From Thermomicrobiales bacterium (GTDB lineage Bacteria > Chloroflexota > Chloroflexia > Thermomicrobiales > UBA6265), in NCBI GenBank assembly GCA_030447415.1, contig JAUJOZ010000006.1, forward strand, positions 1 through 64,000: a DNA stretch of 64,000 nucleotides, read 5' to 3'. Positions within the stretch are counted from its first letter, which is position 1; each line of letters opens with the position of its first letter. Of this stretch, positions 34,848 to 44,074 are shown one piece after another. Made by a program: the position numbers and the translations under genes. The notes under the pieces were generated by a model that worked only from the letters and a program-made list of their open reading frames with translations, made no database searches and was not told the DNA's origin.

Positions 34848-36740
34848 ATGGCGCAGCGGCCGGGGGCCGCATTCAGGGGCGGGCCGCGCGGCGGGTTCGA
34901 GCCGCCGCAGCCGGGGAGTGGGCGGGCGCTGCGGCGCGCGCTCGGATATTTGCGCGCCTACAAGCGCGACGCGCTCGGCGCGTTCGTGGCGCTGCTGCTC
35001 GTCTCGGCGGCCAACCTTGCCTCGCCCCAGTTGATCCGGCTCGCCATCGACGTCGGCATCGCCGAGGATCGGCCGAACGCCGTCGCGCTCGCCGTCGTCG
35101 GCCTGGTGGCGGTCGCGACACTGCGCGGGCTCTTCACCTTCCTCCAGGGGTTCCTCGCCGAGCGGGCCTCCCAGGGGGTCGCCTACGACCTGCGCAACGC
35201 CCTCTTCGCCCAGGTCGAGCGTCTCGGCTTCGCCTACTACGACCGCGTCCAGACCGGCCAACTCGTCACCCGCCTCACCAACGACGTCGAGCAGGTCCGC
35301 GCCTTCGCCGGCACCGGTGTGGTCCAGATCGCGGCGGCGGCGGTGATGCTCGTCGGCACCGTCGGCCTGCTCCTGGAGCTGAACTGGCGGCTGGCCCTGG
35401 TCTCGCTGGCGACCGTGCCGGTGATCTTTCTCATCCTCTTCCGCTTCGTCCGGCGAATTGGCCCCCTCTTTGGGCAGGCGCAGCAGGCGCTCGGCCGCCT
35501 CAACACCGTGCTCCAGGAGGACCTCGCCGGCGTTCGAACCATCCGCGCCTTCGGTCGGGAGGCGTTCGAGATCTGGCGCTACCGCGCGGCCAACGACGAG
35601 GTCCTGGATCGCAACCTCGAGGCGGTTCGCGTCTTCTCGCGCAACTTCCCGCTGGTCTTCTTCTTCGCCAATCTCGGGACGCTGGCGGTCATCTGGTACG
35701 GCGGCTTGGAGACGATCGGGGGGCGGCTGTCGATCGGCGAGCTGGTGGCCTTCAACGCCTATCTTGGCTTTCTCCTCTTCCCGATCCTGACCATCGGCTT
35801 CCAGGCCGCCGGCCTGTCCCGCGCCGGCGCCTCGGCGCTGCGCGTCTTCGAAGTCCTCGACGAGCCGCTGGAGGTCAAGGACGCCCCGGACGCCCACCCG
35901 CTGCCCCCCATCGCCGGTCGGGTTGCGTTCGAGGACGTTCGATTCCGCTACCCCGGCAGCGAGCACGAGACCCTGTCGGGCGTCGGCTTCAGGGTCGAGC
36001 CGGGCCAGACCGTGGCGATCCTCGGCACCACCGGCGCCGGCAAGAGCACGCTGGTCAACCTCATCCCCCGCTTCTACGACGTGTCCGGCGGCCGCGTCAC
36101 AATCGACGGCCACGACGTCCGCGACGTGACGCTGGCCAGCCTGCGGGGTCAGATCGGGATCGTCCTCCAGGACGCGCTCCTCTTCAGCGGCACGGTGCGC
36201 GACAACATCGCCTATGGCCGCCCCGACGCCACCCAGGCGGAGGTCGAGGCCGCCGCCCGCGCGGCCCAGGCCGACGACTTCGTTCGCGCGCTGCCGCAGG
36301 GCTACGACACCGTCGTCGGCGAGCGGGGCATCGGTTTGTCGGGTGGCCAGCGCCAGCGGATCGCCATCGCCCGCGCGTTGCTGGTCGATCGCTGCCTGCT
36401 GATCCTCGATGACAGTACCTCCGCCGTCGACGCCGCCACCGAAGCCGCGATCCAGGCGGCGCTCGACGCGCTGATGCGCGATGCCCGCCGCACCGCCTTC
36501 GTCATCGCCCAGCGGATCAGCACCGTGCGCGACGCCGATCTGATCCTCGTCCTCGACGGCGGCCGCATCGCTGCCCAGGGCACGCACGAGGAGCTGCTGC
36601 GCGACTCTCCCCTCTACCGCGACATCCTCGGCTCCCAGCTGCGCCCGGAGGCGGCCAGTCGGCAAGACGGTGAGGCGGCACGTCACGACGGCAAGGCGGC
36701 CAGCCGAGACGAGGCGCTGGCGGGGAGCGAGCGGTCGTGA
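34848..36740 (+). CDS. ABC exporter subunit with degenerate Walker B (first half of heterodimer)
   Basis: The product is about 630 residues. Six membrane helices (about 35-320) are fused to a nucleotide-binding domain (about 360-600). The motifs are Walker A GTTGAGKST, signature LSGGQRQRIAIARALL and Walker B LLILDDSTSAVD. The catalytic Glu after Walker B is Asp (DDST). In heterodimeric exporters such as TM287/288 and BmrC/D, one subunit has this change. Its partner follows 67 bases later on the same strand and carries the intact Glu but an altered signature motif. Likely role: export of drugs or lipids. The C-terminal 30 residues are polar and charged. The start at 34848 follows gaggagcgagc. 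Confidence 0.87.
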   Translation: MAQRPGAAFRGGPRGGFEPPQPGSGRALRRALGYLRAYKRDALGAFVALLLVSAANLASPQLIRLAIDVGIAEDRPNAVALAVVGLVAVATLRGLFTFLQGFLAERASQGVAYDLRNALFAQVERLGFAYYDRVQTGQLVTRLTNDVEQVRAFAGTGVVQIAAAAVMLVGTVGLLLELNWRLALVSLATVPVIFLILFRFVRRIGPLFGQAQQALGRLNTVLQEDLAGVRTIRAFGREAFEIWRYRAANDEVLDRNLEAVRVFSRNFPLVFFFANLGTLAVIWYGGLETIGGRLSIGELVAFNAYLGFLLFPILTIGFQAAGLSRAGASALRVFEVLDEPLEVKDAPDAHPLPPIAGRVAFEDVRFRYPGSEHETLSGVGFRVEPGQTVAILGTTGAGKSTLVNLIPRFYDVSGGRVTIDGHDVRDVTLASLRGQIGIVLQDALLFSGTVRDNIAYGRPDATQAEVEAAARAAQADDFVRALPQGYDTVVGERGIGLSGGQRQRIAIARALLVDRCLLILDDSTSAVDAATEAAIQAALDALMRDARRTAFVIAQRISTVRDADLILVLDGGRIAAQGTHEELLRDSPLYRDILGSQLRPEAASRQDGEAARHDGKAASRDEALAGSERS

Positions 36741-36807
36741 TGAGCCGGACCCGCGTCCGCCGGCCATCTCGCCGACTCGCCGCCGTGTCGGCTTCGGCGG
36801 GGCACCC

Positions 36808-38649
36808 ATGAGTATCGAGGCGATCGCTAGGACGTCCCGGGAGCGGGCCGAGAAGCGGGGGGCGACCGCGCGCCGGTTGCTGGGCGAGCTGCGGCCGTTC
36901 CGGCGGGACTTGGTCCTCGCCCTTGGGCTCGTCGTCGTCGGTGCGACGGCGCAGGCGGCTGGTCCCTGGCTGATCAGCCGGGCGATCGATCGGAACATCC
37001 TGCAGGGCGACCGGAGCGGGCTAGCGCGGACGATGCTCGCCCTGCTGGCGGTCTACGCCGCCGGCACCCTGGCGACGCGGGGCCAGATCGTCCGGGTCGG
37101 CACCATCGGCCAGCGCATCCTCGCCTCGATCCGGGCGCGGCTGTTCGAGCGCTTGCAACGGCTGCCCCTCGGCTACTTCGACCGCCGCCCGATCGGTGAC
37201 CTGATGAGCCGGGCCACCAACGACGTCGACACGCTCAACCAACTCATCTCGCAGGGCGTGACCCAACTCCTCGGTTCGCTCTTCAGCCTCGTCGGCATCC
37301 TGATCGCGATGCTGGTGCTCAACCTCCGACTCGCGCTCGTTAGCTTCACCATCATCCCGGTGATGCTGCTGATCACGTCGTATTTTGCCCGCCGCGCCCG
37401 CGCCGCGTTCCGCACGGCGCGGGAAACGACCGGCGAGGTCACCGCCGTGCTCCAGGAGGAGATCGTCGGGGTGCGGGAAGCGCAGGCATTCGGCCGGACC
37501 GAAGAGAACATTGCCCAATTCCGTCGCTCCAATGCCGCCAATCGCGACGCCAACGTCCAGGCGACCGGGATCACCTCCGCCTTCGCCCCTGCGATGGACC
37601 TGCTGAGCACGCTGTCGACCGCGCTGGTGATCGGCTACGGCGGCTATCTCGTCTTCGCGGACGAGCTGACGGTCGGCTTGCTGGCCGCCTTCCTGATCTA
37701 TGTCCAGCAGTTCTTCCGCCCGGTCCAGCTCGCGTCCCAGGTCTATGCCGAGTTCCAGTCGGCACTGGCGGGCGGGGAGCGGATCTACGCCATCCTCGAC
37801 GAGGCGCCGGAGCCGCCGGACCCGCCCGGCACTCCGGCGCTCGGGCGGGTCGCGGGCCGGATCACGTTCGACGACGTCTCCTTCGCCTACGAGCCGGGGC
37901 GGCCCGTGCTGCGGGGGGTGAGCTTCGAGGTTGAACCGGGGCAGACGGTGGCCCTGGTTGGGGCGACCGGGGCGGGCAAGACGACGATTGCCAGCCTGAT
38001 CCCCCGCTTCTACGACGTGGACAGCGGTTCGGTGCGCATCGACGGCCACGACGTGCGGGTGATCACACGCGCCAGTCTGCGGGCGCAGATCGCGATGGTG
38101 TTACAGGAGCCGTTCCTGTTCGCCGGGACGGTGGCGGAGAACATCGGCTACGGCCGCCTCGGGGCGACGCGGGAGGAGATCGAGGCGGCGGCGCGGGCCG
38201 TCGACGCCCACGGCTTCGTCGCGACCCTGCCTCAGGGCTACGATACCCTGCTCGGCGAGGGGGGCGGTGGCATCAGCCAGGGCCAGCGCCAGTTGCTCGC
38301 CTTTGCCCGCGCCGTCCTTGCCAACCCCCGCATCCTGATCCTTGACGAGGCCACGAGCAACGTCGACACCCGGACCGAGGCGACGATCCAGGCGGCGCTC
38401 CGCCGGCTGCTGGCCGGCCGCACCAGTGTCGTCATCGCCCACCGCCTGAGCACCGTCCGCGACGCCGACGTGATCCTGGTCGTCGCGGCCGGACGGATCG
38501 TCGAGCGCGGCCACCACGAGGCGCTGCTGGCTCGAAACGGCGTCTACGCCGACCTCTACCGTCGCCAGTTCCGGGACTCCCTGGTCCCACCACTGGGGCC
38601 GGACGGCGTGACGGGAGCCGTCGCCTGGAGCGCGGCGCCCACGGACTAG
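36808..38649 (+). CDS. ABC exporter subunit with intact Walker B (second half of heterodimer)
   Basis: The product is about 613 residues: six helices (about 35-320) and then a nucleotide-binding domain. Walker A is GATGAGKTT and Walker B is ILILDEATSNVD with the Glu. The signature is ISQGQRQLLAFARAV, not LSGGQ. Its Walker B therefore pairs with the partner's intact LSGGQ, forming the active site. Its altered ISQGQ pairs with the partner's Asp site, forming the degenerate site. This mirrors TM288. The start at 36808 is the first reasonable ATG; the ribosome-binding site is weak. Confidence 0.87.
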   Translation: MSIEAIARTSRERAEKRGATARRLLGELRPFRRDLVLALGLVVVGATAQAAGPWLISRAIDRNILQGDRSGLARTMLALLAVYAAGTLATRGQIVRVGTIGQRILASIRARLFERLQRLPLGYFDRRPIGDLMSRATNDVDTLNQLISQGVTQLLGSLFSLVGILIAMLVLNLRLALVSFTIIPVMLLITSYFARRARAAFRTARETTGEVTAVLQEEIVGVREAQAFGRTEENIAQFRRSNAANRDANVQATGITSAFAPAMDLLSTLSTALVIGYGGYLVFADELTVGLLAAFLIYVQQFFRPVQLASQVYAEFQSALAGGERIYAILDEAPEPPDPPGTPALGRVAGRITFDDVSFAYEPGRPVLRGVSFEVEPGQTVALVGATGAGKTTIASLIPRFYDVDSGSVRIDGHDVRVITRASLRAQIAMVLQEPFLFAGTVAENIGYGRLGATREEIEAAARAVDAHGFVATLPQGYDTLLGEGGGGISQGQRQLLAFARAVLANPRILILDEATSNVDTRTEATIQAALRRLLAGRTSVVIAHRLSTVRDADVILVVAAGRIVERGHHEALLARNGVYADLYRRQFRDSLVPPLGPDGVTGAVAWSAAPTD

Positions 38650-38967
38650 GGCGTGGCCGACACACGGAGCCATGCTGAGGCGGATCAGTGCCCGTTTCGC
38701 GCAGCGGCGAGGAGATGACCGCTCAGCCCGAGCGGACCCAGTTGGTGCTCCACCGCCCGCACGGCGCGCGGAATGTGCTTGCGCTGGCGGGGGCCGTTCC
38801 AGCGGCGCACTCACTTCGACCCTTGACCGTCCGTCGCGCTTGATACCAACAATATAGCAAGTATCTCATGTATAGTATTGGCGGCGGTCCGGTTGGATCG
38901 TGCCGCCGTGGAGCGGCCGTCGCCGAACTTGCCGCGCCCGATCGTATCCCGAGGAGGAAAGCCCCCG

Positions 38968-39360
38968 ATGGTTCCCATCCCCGACCAATACCGCGACCTG
39001 CTGCAAGCGCCGGTCACCGTCAGCCTGGCCACCGTCCTGCCCAGCGGCCAGCCTCAGGTCACCCCGGTCTGGTGCGACATGGAGGACGGCTACATCCGGA
39101 TCAATACCGCCGCCGGTCGCCAGAAGCACAAGGACATGGTCGAGCGGCCGCGGGTGACCCTCATGGCGCTCGATCCCACCAACCCGTACCGCTACCTCGA
39201 GGTCCGCGGCCGGGTGGCGCGCATCACCGAGGAGGGGGGCGACGCGCACATCGACAAGCTCGCCAAGGACTACATGGGCGTCGAGCGCTACCCCGACCAC
39301 GATCCCACCAGCACCCGGGTCATCTGCTACATCGAGCCGGAGAAGGTGTTGGGACAGTAG
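38968..39360 (+). CDS. PPOX-class F420/FMN split-barrel enzyme (Rv1155-like)
   Basis: The product is about 130 residues. It begins with IPDQYRDLLQAPVTVSLATVLPSGQPQVTPVWC and ends with CYIEPEKVLG. The compact split beta-barrel pattern includes a basic flavin-phosphate loop (RQKHKDMVERPRV) and TNPYRYLEVRGRV. Members of the Rv1155 branch reduce substrates with F420H2 or bind FMN. The start follows gaggaggaaagccccc, an excellent ribosome-binding site. An AT-rich patch (about 38840-38877) just upstream probably contains the promoter, but I could not fix the boxes. Confidence 0.8.
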   Translation: MVPIPDQYRDLLQAPVTVSLATVLPSGQPQVTPVWCDMEDGYIRINTAAGRQKHKDMVERPRVTLMALDPTNPYRYLEVRGRVARITEEGGDAHIDKLAKDYMGVERYPDHDPTSTRVICYIEPEKVLGQ

Positions 39361-39537
39361 GACGACGGAGGCGGGGCGGCACGCGGCAGGTGGTGGGGAC
39401 GTTGGCACGGTAACTCGCCAACGCCGGGCGGATGGAGGGGTGACGCCTGCGTCGCCCGGCCGCCGACCGGGGCGTAGCCGTGGGGATTCGGGCGAGGCAC
39501 GCCCCATCCGAAACGCGACGGTCTCCACTTGCGGCAA

Positions 39538-39557
39538 GGGCACGGCGTGTGGTGCCC
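39538..39557. repeat. Degenerate REP-like palindrome
   Basis: gggcacggcg/tgtggtgccc, a 20-base symmetric element with three mismatches. It keeps the gggcacggc left arm of the perfect palindrome at 58695-58714 and the same flanking cc/gg runs. Confidence 0.45.
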
Positions 39558-39761
39558 CTACCGCGGACGTTGGGTATCGAGGCGCCGCAACCCCGGAACC
39601 GGACGCCGCAGCCGCGGCGACCACCCTACCTACCGTCTGCTGTTTGCCGTCAGCCGGGCCGATCCTCCCTTTCACCGAAGGGGCGGCGCGCGGCTCGGCG
39701 GGTTCCGCGGTGGCCTGGTAGCATCACCAGGCCGGACGACGGGACGGGAGAGGGAGACATC

Positions 39762-40205
39762 GTGTACGAGCGGATTGTCGTTCCGCTGGACGGATCGGAG
39801 ACCGCGGAGCGAGCGTTAGCGCCGGCGCTGGAGTTAGCCGGCCGCCTCGGCACGGCGCTCCATCTCGTCCGCGTCGCCGACGTCACCCGCTTCCGGTTCG
39901 GCGCCAACGAGGCGGCAGTGGAGTACGCCGCTCTCGGCCGGGAACTCGCCGCCGAGGAGACGGCGGCGCGCGCCTACCTCGCAGCGGTCCGCTCGCGGCT
40001 GACCGAGCAAGGCCTGACGCCTACGACCGAGGTCCGTCGCGGCCTGGCGGCGCGCGAGTTGGTGGAGGTGGCGCGACCGGGTGACCTGCTGGTGATGGCC
40101 TCGCACGGGCGCACCGGAGCGGCTCGGTGGTTCCTCGGCAGCGTCACCGAGGAGGTGGTCCGTCGCGCCGACGCACCGGTCCTCGTGGTGCGGGCGACCG
40201 CCTGA
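39762..40205 (+). CDS. Universal stress protein (UspA family)
   Basis: The product is about 147 residues. IVVPLDGSETAERALAPALELA starts the fold. The ATP-binding pattern G-2x-G-9x-G(S/T) is present as GRTGAARWFLGSVTEEVVRRADAPVLVVR. Such proteins bind ATP and accumulate under stress, though the partner is unknown. The GTG start follows agggagac. A strong hairpin follows. Confidence 0.85.
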   Translation: MYERIVVPLDGSETAERALAPALELAGRLGTALHLVRVADVTRFRFGANEAAVEYAALGRELAAEETAARAYLAAVRSRLTEQGLTPTTEVRRGLAARELVEVARPGDLLVMASHGRTGAARWFLGSVTEEVVRRADAPVLVVRATA

Positions 40206-40342
40206 GCGAGGTCGTGGCGGTGGGCAGCTCGACCCGGATCCGCTGGCAGGCGCGTCCCGCGGTCGTGCACCATCGCCCCGTGGTGGAGCGGCTCACGAGG
40301 GGCCATTGTCCGCACGCCCGCCAGGGCCGGCCGTCTCTCGGC

Positions 40343-40385
40343 CTACGAAGCGGGGGCGGCCACCCTGGCCGCCCCCGCTTCGTAG
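40343..40385 (+). terminator. 20-bp perfect hairpin between convergent genes
   Basis: The arms 40343-40362 and 40366-40385 are exact reverse complements with a 3-nt loop. Lying between the stress protein gene and the convergent cupin pseudogene, it could terminate both. Confidence 0.75.
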
Positions 40386-40407
40386 TCCGTCTGCTGGGTC
40401 GTGGCCC

Positions 40408-40953
40408 CTACGGCGCCGGCGTTCCGGCCGCGGGCGTCCCCACCCCCCCCTCCAGCGGCGTGATGTCGGCCACCAGCACGGCGGCCGGCTCGTCCCCCTC
40501 GTTGCGGACCTCACCCCCCACGCCCGCCGGGAAGAGCGCCGAGTCCCCCTCCTCCATGGTGAACTCCTCCCCGCGGCGAAGGTCTCCGTCTCCATCGGGA
40601 ACGGCGTCCCCGCGGCCGCGGCGCGCAGTACCGTCATCGGGCCCTCCACGACGACGGTGAGCACGCCCTCCTCCACGTAGGCGAGGGCGAGGCTGGCCTC
40701 CGGGTCAAGCTCGAAGCCCGCCCCGGGGCTCGAACCCGACGCGGAAGAGCGAGACGTCGGCGGGCGCCGCTGGCAGCTCCTCAGCCGTGCCGTAGCCAAG
40801 GGCTTCGAACGACACGCCCTCGGGGAGCTCGAACTCCTCCTCGGCCGGGGGCGTGGCGTCCTGGGCGGTGGCTCCGGGGCCGAACCGGGCGCCGACCACA
40901 ATACCGACGAGCAGGACGGCGAGTAGCGAGACGAGGATCCAGACCCGACGCAT
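40408..40953 (-). pseudogene. Secreted cupin-like protein with two frameshifts
   Basis: A signal peptide (MRRVWILVSLLAVLLVGIVV) and the stretch up to FRVGFEP lie in one frame. The sequence goes on in a second frame as GAGFELDPEASLALAYVEEG and TETFAA, and in a third as EEFTMEEGDSALFPAGVG to the stop. The first break falls in a ccccgggg run at 40721-40728, where one base too many would explain it. The second is near 40570-40577. The whole reads as a cupin-type protein of about 180 residues ending in a Thr/Pro/Ala tail. Either the gene is decaying or the two GC runs are sequencing errors. Confidence 0.75.
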
Positions 40954-42071
40954 GAAGCCCCCCTTCCGCACGACCGAGCGACTGCCACCGTGGCAGCCGC
41001 GACGACACATCATATAGCCTTGGACGGCGATCCGGGGCTGTTGTCTTTGCGCCCAACATCGGCGATGACACGCCGGTCGGCTCCGGCCTGGAACGAGGCC
41101 GCCGACCCTCCTCACCCGAGCGGCCCCCGGGGTTGCGGTCCGGGGCCGTTCCCTTGCCCCGTTCGCTCGTGACCAAACCGTGACACCCCGGCCGAATTCC
41201 CGTCGCCTGCGGCCCCTACGATGCCGATACCCGAGGGACGGTCCCCGGGCCGATCGGACGCCCCCACCATGGAGTCACCAAACATGCGCACGACGTCGAC
41301 CAACCAGCCGCACCCGTTCGCGGACCTCTACAAGCGGACCCAGGGCGAGACCTGGGCGCTCGCGAAGCGAGCCAAGGCGGGGACGCGTTAGCACCGGGCC
41401 TGTCCGTCAATCAGTCCGCGAGCGAGTGCGGTGGCCTCGGGCTTCGGCTCGGGGCCGTTCCGCGTGCCGGGGTGTGTGATCGGATCAGGGCGTTTCCGCA
41501 ACACCGCGCGGATGCGCGTGGTCCTGCCTTCGAAATCAGCGCGGCTTGATTGCTTGTTCGGCGCGGACCGGTGGCCAGGTGTTCACGAGCCGCCACAGCT
41601 CGTCGGCGCCGTTCCGGATGGCCAAGACCAGGGCGGGATGATGGGCGCAGTCCAGCCGCCGGCGATGCTCGAGGCCGCGTGGGTGAACGGGTTGTCGTGT
41701 GGTCGGTCTTGATCGGTCCCGTCGTCCAGCGGCGCGAACTCGAGGATAGCGACCTGGATCTGTGCGAGGGTTGCCCGCCGCTGGTCAGGCTCGCGGTCCG
41801 CCCGCTCGTGCCACCGGAGGATGATGAGGGACGCCACCGCGTTCGTCACTGGCGTCAAGAGCGCCCCGACCACCACGCCGAGCAGGGTGCGTGCCCCCTC
41901 GGATGTCGTCGTCGCCTTCGCGCGCTGCTGTCCGGGCCCAGCCTATCGCTGCCCCTTGCGTCGGCTTGGTCGCTAGGTGACCATGCCGGTCATGCGCGAG
42001 CGGAACCGCCGGCGAGGGTTCCCGCAGAATCGCGACCGTGGGACCGCCCACCCGGGGCCAGGGGGCACGCC
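40954..42071. other. Long stretch with no clear gene
   Basis: About 1.1 kb without a recognisable family. It holds a 40-codon frame at 41269-41391 (no ribosome-binding site, low trust) and the weak minus-strand gene candidate 41583-41876. It looks like a graveyard between two gene groups. Confidence 0.4.
41583..41876 (-). CDS. Possible short membrane protein
   Basis: The product is about 97 residues. An N-terminal hydrophobic segment (GALLTPVTNAVASLIIL) is followed by a charged segment with ordinary composition (RWHERADREPDQRRATLAQIQVAILEF) and an aromatic end. It has a GTG start, no clear ribosome-binding site and no family match. It could be the C-terminal part of a decayed larger gene, because the frame is open a little further up to a stop. 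Confidence 0.3.
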   Translation of the reverse strand: MVVGALLTPVTNAVASLIILRWHERADREPDQRRATLAQIQVAILEFAPLDDGTDQDRPHDNPFTHAASSIAGGWTAPIIPPWSWPSGTAPTSCGGS

Positions 42072-42227
42072 ATGAAGGGACGCGGACGGCTCGACTGGTG
42101 GGTACTGGCCGCCGGCGTCGGTGTAATGGTGCTGGGATTCTGGCTCGCGACGGGTGCCCTCATCATCGCCGGGTGGGCCATGCTGCTCCTTGCGCTTGTC
42201 GTCTTTGCGGTGCGAGCCGCCCGGTGA
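42072..42227 (+). CDS. Short two-helix membrane protein
   Basis: The product is 51 residues. A basic start (MKGRGRLDWW) leads into two consecutive hydrophobic helices joined by a Gly/Thr turn (VLAAGVGVMVLGFWLATGA, IIAGWAMLLLALVVFAVRAAR). An upstream ggggg precedes the ATG. The clean pattern makes it a likely real small gene, but nothing identifies its role. Confidence 0.5.
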   Translation: MKGRGRLDWWVLAAGVGVMVLGFWLATGALIIAGWAMLLLALVVFAVRAAR

Positions 42228-42426
42228 GGGAACCGCCGACGACGAGCTAGGACACCCGGCGGGCGGAGCGGCGGCTGTGGGGTGGCGGAGGGCACGAGGG
42301 TGGCTCCCCAGATCGTTGTGAACCTTGCCGCGCTCCTGCTCCTGCTCGGAGTGGTCGCGGCCCTTGTGCTCCGGCGAGCTTGGGGGCAGGCGGAGCAACG
42401 CACTCAGCCGATCTTCACACGTGCCG

Positions 42427-42906
42427 ATGCAGATGCGGATGCCCCTTCGGCCGACGAAGAGTTCCACCATCCCGACCAGCCTGCGACGCTTGTACGACTT
42501 GGCGCTCGCGTCGGACGAGGGCGGTGCCGCGGCGCGCGTGGAAGCGTGCGTGTCGACGGCCCGCGACCTGACCCGCTTCTACGGGGAGGTGCTGAGCGGG
42601 CGGCTGTTTGCCGGGGCAGCGACTCTCGACACCTTCAAGCTGATCATGAGCCAGGAGGACCGGCACCAGGGGAGTGCGTGGCCGGACGGCGTGGCGTGTT
42701 ACCGCAAGGGTGGCTTTCTCTTGCCGCCGCCCGTCTGCGCCATGGCGCTGGCGGGAGCGTTCCAGATCGGCGAGGACCTCATCCCCTTCGCCTTCGCAGC
42801 CAACGTCGAGCGCGACGACGAGGACGCCGCCGTGGCCGTGGTCGAGGCATTCACCGCCGGCGTTTCGCTCGCCTTGCGGTTGCTCGCGGGACCAACGTCG
42901 GCCTAA
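42427..42906 (+). pseudogene. C-terminal remnant of a class A beta-lactamase-like serine hydrolase
   Basis: About 159 codons read VSTARDLTRFYGEVLSGRLF, then SAWPDGVACYRKGGFL, MALAGAFQIG and FAFAANVERDDED. This order resembles the C-terminal part of penicillin-recognising hydrolases, where KGG would be the KTG box. The N-terminal part with the catalytic SxxK is absent. Immediately upstream another frame (from about 42282) carries a membrane helix (AALLLLLGVVAALVLRRAW) that may belong to a second broken gene. It is probably a truncated relic, though a small intact gene of unknown role cannot be excluded. Confidence 0.45.
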
Positions 42907-43039
42907 CGTGGGGGCGATACCCGCGTTGGTCCGGGCGACCGAAGGAGGCCCGCGCTCCGGCGCGGTGGTTCGGGACGATGGCACCACTGATGAGTGACGG
43001 TCGCCGCGGCGACACGGAGAAACAGGAAGGGAGGGAAGC

Positions 43040-43990
43040 ATGGGCGAAATCCAGGCGGTGATTGTTGATCCGGGGGCGCCCGGGCGGTTGACCTTGGCGC
43101 CGGTGGAACGGCCAACGCCGATGCCGAACGAAGCGCTGGTGCGGGTGGCGGCCGTGTCACTGAACCGGGGCGAGATCCGCCGCGTGGCACAGGCTGCGGC
43201 CGGCTGGCGTCCCGGTTGGGACCTCGCCGGGACGGTCGAGCGGCCGGCGGCCGACGGCTCGAGCCCGCCGGCCGGGGCGCGGGTGGTCGGCACGCTGCCG
43301 GCCGGTGCCTGGGCGGAGTTGGTCGCCGTCCCGACTCGATCGCTCGCCGCGCTCCCGCCCGACGTGTCGTTCACGCAGGCGGCGACGCTGCCGATCGCGG
43401 GGCTGACCGCGCTCTTCGCGTTGGAGAAGTACGGCGGTCTGCTCCTTGGGCGCAACGTGCTGATCACGGGCGCCTCCGGTGGCGTGGGGCACCTCGCCGT
43501 GCAGTTGGCTAAGGCGTCCGGCGCGCGCGTCGTCGGCCTCATCCGGCAGCCGAGAGGCGAGGCGACAGTGCGCGACGCCGGCGCCGACGAGGTGGTCGCC
43601 GGCGAGGACGCCGACGGCGTCGGACCTTTCGGGCCGTACGACCTGATCGTCGACTCGGTCGGCGGCGCCACCCTGGGCACCGCGCTGGGGCTGCTCGCGC
43701 CGGACGGCGTCTGCGTCAACTTCGGCCCAACCGGGGGAGCCACGGCCACCTTCGACGTGTCGCGCTTCTACTTCACAGGCGGCGCACGGCTGCACGGCCT
43801 GATCGTCTTCCACGAGCTGGAGCGCCAGCCGGCCGCCGTCGGCCTGGCCCGCCTGGCCCGCCTCGTCGCCGACGGGCGGCTGCGCCCGCACATCGAAATC
43901 GAGGCGCCGTGGACCGAGATCGGCGACATCGCGCAGCGCTTGCAGAATCGCGCCTACACCGGCAAAGCGGTGCTGCACGTCATGCCTTGA
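43040..43990 (+). CDS. Quinone reductase-like medium-chain dehydrogenase (zinc-free)
   Basis: The product is 316 residues. The GroES-like domain lacks the zinc cysteines. The nucleotide-binding motif is LITGASGGVGHLAVQLAKASGA. The ASG-GVG box and the lack of zinc ligands place it with quinone oxidoreductases/enoyl reductases that use NADPH. The substrate is unknown. The start follows gaagggagggaagc, a strong ribosome-binding site. The peptidase S51 gene follows on the same strand 84 bases later. Confidence 0.85.
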   Translation: MGEIQAVIVDPGAPGRLTLAPVERPTPMPNEALVRVAAVSLNRGEIRRVAQAAAGWRPGWDLAGTVERPAADGSSPPAGARVVGTLPAGAWAELVAVPTRSLAALPPDVSFTQAATLPIAGLTALFALEKYGGLLLGRNVLITGASGGVGHLAVQLAKASGARVVGLIRQPRGEATVRDAGADEVVAGEDADGVGPFGPYDLIVDSVGGATLGTALGLLAPDGVCVNFGPTGGATATFDVSRFYFTGGARLHGLIVFHELERQPAAVGLARLARLVADGRLRPHIEIEAPWTEIGDIAQRLQNRAYTGKAVLHVMP

Positions 43991-44074
43991 GCAGCGGGCT
44001 GGCGGCGGCATTGCGGTGAGCCCAAGCGGTGCACTCGCCGGGTCAACCCGCGCTCCGCGGCAGGAGGAGACCGT

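Noticed and set aside
34779-36998. Minus-strand frame of over 700 codons opposite the first ABC exporter gene
   Set aside because: The plus strand has complete transmembrane and ATPase domains; the opposite frame is a compositional shadow.
41269-41391. 40-codon plus-strand ORF beginning MESPNMRTTS
   Set aside because: No ribosome-binding site, no domain, and located in a region of apparent gene decay.
41485-41501. Sequence resembling the cassette end (agggcgtttccgcaac)
   Set aside because: Differs from ggcgtatccgcaaac at several positions, lacks CTAG and no inverted partner was found.
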